From Verrucomicrobiales bacterium (GTDB lineage Bacteria; Verrucomicrobiota; Verrucomicrobiia; Verrucomicrobiales; DEV007): a stretch of 6,154 nt of DNA. Under the pieces are notes generated by a model. It made no database searches. It saw only the letters and a program-made list of their open reading frames with translations, and was not told where the DNA came from. Position 1 is the first letter of the stretch. Each line of letters opens with the position of its first letter. Of the stretch, positions 4,136 to 6,154 are shown in pieces. The translations under genes and the position numbers were made by a program. The stretch covers positions 1-6,154 of the forward strand of contig JALRFZ010000101.1 of NCBI GenBank assembly GCA_023253615.1, written 5' to 3'.

Positions 4136-6154
4136 CGGCCCAGTAGAATCCGTTCACCGGCAGGGGATCGTCCGCGGCCGGGGCGGGTTTGTCGCGCAGC
4201 TTCACGAGCCACTTGCGCTGCGTCGCGCTGAGCGAAACCGCGGGCGGCGAAGCGGCGAGCCCTTCGTAGAATTGCCGCATGATCGCGACGGTGGCGGCGT
4301 CGCTGATGGGCCAGAGGGTCGAGATGACGTTTTCCGCCCCGGCCATGCGGAAGCCGCGGCGCAGTCCGAGCACGCCATCGCCCTTGGTCGCTTCCCCGCT
4401 CGCGGTATCGCACGCGCTGAGAGCGACGAGGAGGGTGCCGGTGAGGTCGAGCTCGGCGACTTCGTTGGCCATGAGGAGCCCGTCGCTTTCCGGATCCGGC
4501 ACGATGCCCTTCGACCAGGCCGCGACGGTGTCGCTGGAGCCGGCAAGGGCGAGACAGCTCCCGAACATGGGATTCTGAAATCCCGCGACCTCTTTCGGGA
4601 CGAAAGGCACTTCGCGGACGCGCTCGGGCACGGTCTCGACGGCGGAGGGTATATACAGACCGTGGGTGGCGATGTGGAGGAGATGAGGCCCCGCCACCCC
4701 CGCGCGCAGATCCGTCTCGGTGGCGCGGGCGCCTTTCACGGTCACCACCGGCAGACCGAGCCGCTCTTCCATCACCGGGGCGAGAATGCGGACCTCTTCC
4801 TCGGCCCCTTCGAGCGGCGTCAGATTCTCCGCGACGACGGCGAGGCCCGCCGCGCTGAAAGAGGCGAGCAGGCCGCGGCGATCCGCCACCCCCACCGCGG
4901 GAGCGACGCCGGTGCCGAAATCGGGATTGCCCACGAGGATGGCGCCTTTTCCGGGATCGGGCGGCGAGGCGGGCCGGAGGAGCTCGCGCGCCGACGAGAC
5001 GTAGCGGACGTCGTGCGACTCGACGAGGAAGCGGCCGTCCGCACCGACGAGACAGGCGAAGGGAACGAAGCTCAGCGCGCCCTCGGGACAAATGATGAGT
5101 TTCGAGGGTTTTGTCAGGGTGTCGCCGGGAAGGGCGAGGAGTTTCCGGAAGAGCGATTCCATCAGCTCTCGGGCGGTGCGGTCGGACTCCTCGCCTTCGC
5201 CGTTTCCGGCTCCGAAAAAGGGTAACATCGCGGCGATGAGTTCGTCGGTTTCCCCGGCGGCGCAGAGATCGTGGAAGGTCGTCGCTGTCGCGGTGGTCAC
5301 GGCCACGCCGTACCGCTCCTCGAAGGCGGCGAGGCCGTCGTAGCGGCGGTAGCGGAGGTAGTCGAGGAGGATTTCATCCGGAGCGAGCGCGGCGCGCAGG
5401 GCGGCGATGGTCGGCGCTTCGGCGGGTGGAGCGAAGTCCTTCGCTCCCGTGAGGGCGATCAGGGTCCGCTGGCGTTCGCGGACGAGGTCGTCGAGATCGG
5501 CGAGGGCGCGGCCGCCGCGGTCCGACCCGAGAAAGGCGGCGCGATATCCGGCGCGGGCGGCGGCGAGGGCGCGGCGGGCTTCTTCGACGGCCGGGTCCGA
5601 CGACTCGCGAGAGAGCCGGGCTTCGGCGATGAGGCTGTCCATCACGACGCCTTTCTGCCGCAGGAGAAATTCCGCGATTTCATCCGCGGCCCCGAGCTGG
5701 GCGAAAAGATGGTGCGATTTGAAAAGATCCTGGTAGGCGAGCCGCTGGCGCTCGTCGGTGAAACGGAGCATGGCTTCGAAGTTGCGGAATTCGATCTCCA
5801 GGCAGCGAGCGGCGGCCTCCTTCGCCGTCGCCACATCGCCCGATACGAGGGCGGCGAGTCCGAGTCCGTGGAGTCCCTCGTGGCGGTCGGGATGGTCATC
5901 GCGGAGGAGGGCGAGATAGAGCTGGTCGGACCCGCGGTAGGCGGCCATCGCCGCCGCGTAGTCGCCGAGCTCGCGGTGCGCGTCTCCGATCCGCCGCTCT
6001 GCCTCGGCCACCTCGACGTGCTCGCGCGTGCCGAGGGATTGGATGCGGCCGTCACGGACCCGGGTGTAGAGCGCGAGGGCTTCGCCGGGATTTCCCGTGG
6101 CCCGTTCGATCTCCCCGAGGAAGAGCAGGGCCTCGAGCGTCTCGGGGTGCGCGG
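4101..6154 (-). CDS. TPR-CHAT caspase-like protease, N-terminus beyond the window
   Basis: The frame is open from the right edge to TGA at 4103-4101, at least 684 codons; an internal GTG at 6011 is not a credible start because the TPR pattern continues upstream of it. The N-terminal visible part has helix pairs of tetratricopeptide type (for example ERRIGDAHRELGDYAAAMAAY and GLGLAALVSGDVATAKEAAARC). The middle is helical and charged. The C-terminal third is a CHAT domain: HIATHG with the catalytic His (codon 4664-4662) and LSACDTASG with the catalytic Cys (codon 4412-4410), then GAENVISTLWPISD and a final FYWAVNLAGPFLLG. CHAT domains belong to the caspase/separase clan of cysteine proteases; the TPR part normally binds partners or regulates. 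Its end overlaps the end of the ABC gene by 35 bp. Possible roles are peptide processing, regulated proteolysis or defence; nothing here decides between them. Confidence 0.93.
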   Translation of the reverse strand, partial: AHPETLEALLFLGEIERATGNPGEALALYTRVRDGRIQSLGTREHVEVAEAERRIGDAHRELGDYAAAMAAYRGSDQLYLALLRDDHPDRHEGLHGLGLAALVSGDVATAKEAAARCLEIEFRNFEAMLRFTDERQRLAYQDLFKSHHLFAQLGAADEIAEFLLRQKGVVMDSLIAEARLSRESSDPAVEEARRALAAARAGYRAAFLGSDRGGRALADLDDLVRERQRTLIALTGAKDFAPPAEAPTIAALRAALAPDEILLDYLRYRRYDGLAAFEERYGVAVTTATATTFHDLCAAGETDELIAAMLPFFGAGNGEGEESDRTARELMESLFRKLLALPGDTLTKPSKLIICPEGALSFVPFACLVGADGRFLVESHDVRYVSSARELLRPASPPDPGKGAILVGNPDFGTGVAPAVGVADRRGLLASFSAAGLAVVAENLTPLEGAEEEVRILAPVMEERLGLPVVTVKGARATETDLRAGVAGPHLLHIATHGLYIPSAVETVPERVREVPFVPKEVAGFQNPMFGSCLALAGSSDTVAAWSKGIVPDPESDGLLMANEVAELDLTGTLLVALSACDTASGEATKGDGVLGLRRGFRMAGAENVISTLWPISDAATVAIMRQFYEGLAASPPAVSLSATQRKWLVKLRDKPAPAADDPLPVNGFYWAVNLAGPFLLGR

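Noticed and set aside
3847..5091. Long minus-strand Arg-rich frame across the ABC-CHAT junction
   Set aside because: Its composition is low-complexity Arg/Ala/Gly, and it overlaps two genes with intact catalytic motifs in other frames.
3969..5225. Long plus-strand frame opposite the CHAT domain
   Set aside because: It has no family motifs and is a GC-driven shadow of the CHAT gene.

Overview
The window is a high-GC, densely coded bacterial segment. Codon choice strongly favours G or C at third positions, and start codons lack clear Shine-Dalgarno sequences. This style, with a TPR-CHAT protein and a GrrM/OscB-type radical SAM enzyme, would suit Verrucomicrobiota or a related group. That placement is an inference only; no marker gene is present.

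Left half, minus strand (positions 2223 down to 1): this looks like a biosynthetic locus for a ribosomally made, post-translationally modified peptide (RiPP). In order of transcription it holds a possible 53-residue basic protein (2223-2062), a radical SAM/SPASM peptide maturase of the cyclophane-forming GrrM/OscB kind (2030-792), a 118-residue precursor peptide (709-353), and the first 77 residues of a DUF692 multinuclear iron oxidase (231-1, cut by the window edge). The precursor ends in a short Trp/Arg/Cys-rich core in which each of four cysteines sits directly before an aromatic residue (CW, CW, CW, CY). A GC-rich hairpin with a T-tract follows the precursor stop. Another hairpin precedes the precursor and a third precedes the DUF692 gene.

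Right half: a divergently transcribed ABC exporter half-transporter (2384-4135, plus strand) lies upstream of the maturase gene and is a natural candidate for product export. It carries no C39 leader-peptidase domain. Its last codons overlap by 35 bp, tail to tail, with a large TPR-CHAT gene on the minus strand (6154-4101, N-terminus beyond the right edge). The CHAT domain keeps its catalytic His and Cys.

How the parts may work together: the radical SAM enzyme would crosslink aromatic side chains in the core to nearby residues, the DUF692 enzyme would oxidise the adjacent cysteines, and the ABC protein would export the product. The CHAT protease could be a leader peptidase or an unrelated neighbour; the sequence does not decide this. 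The combination of a triceptide-type maturase, a cysteine-rich core and a DUF692 enzyme is the most notable part of the window.
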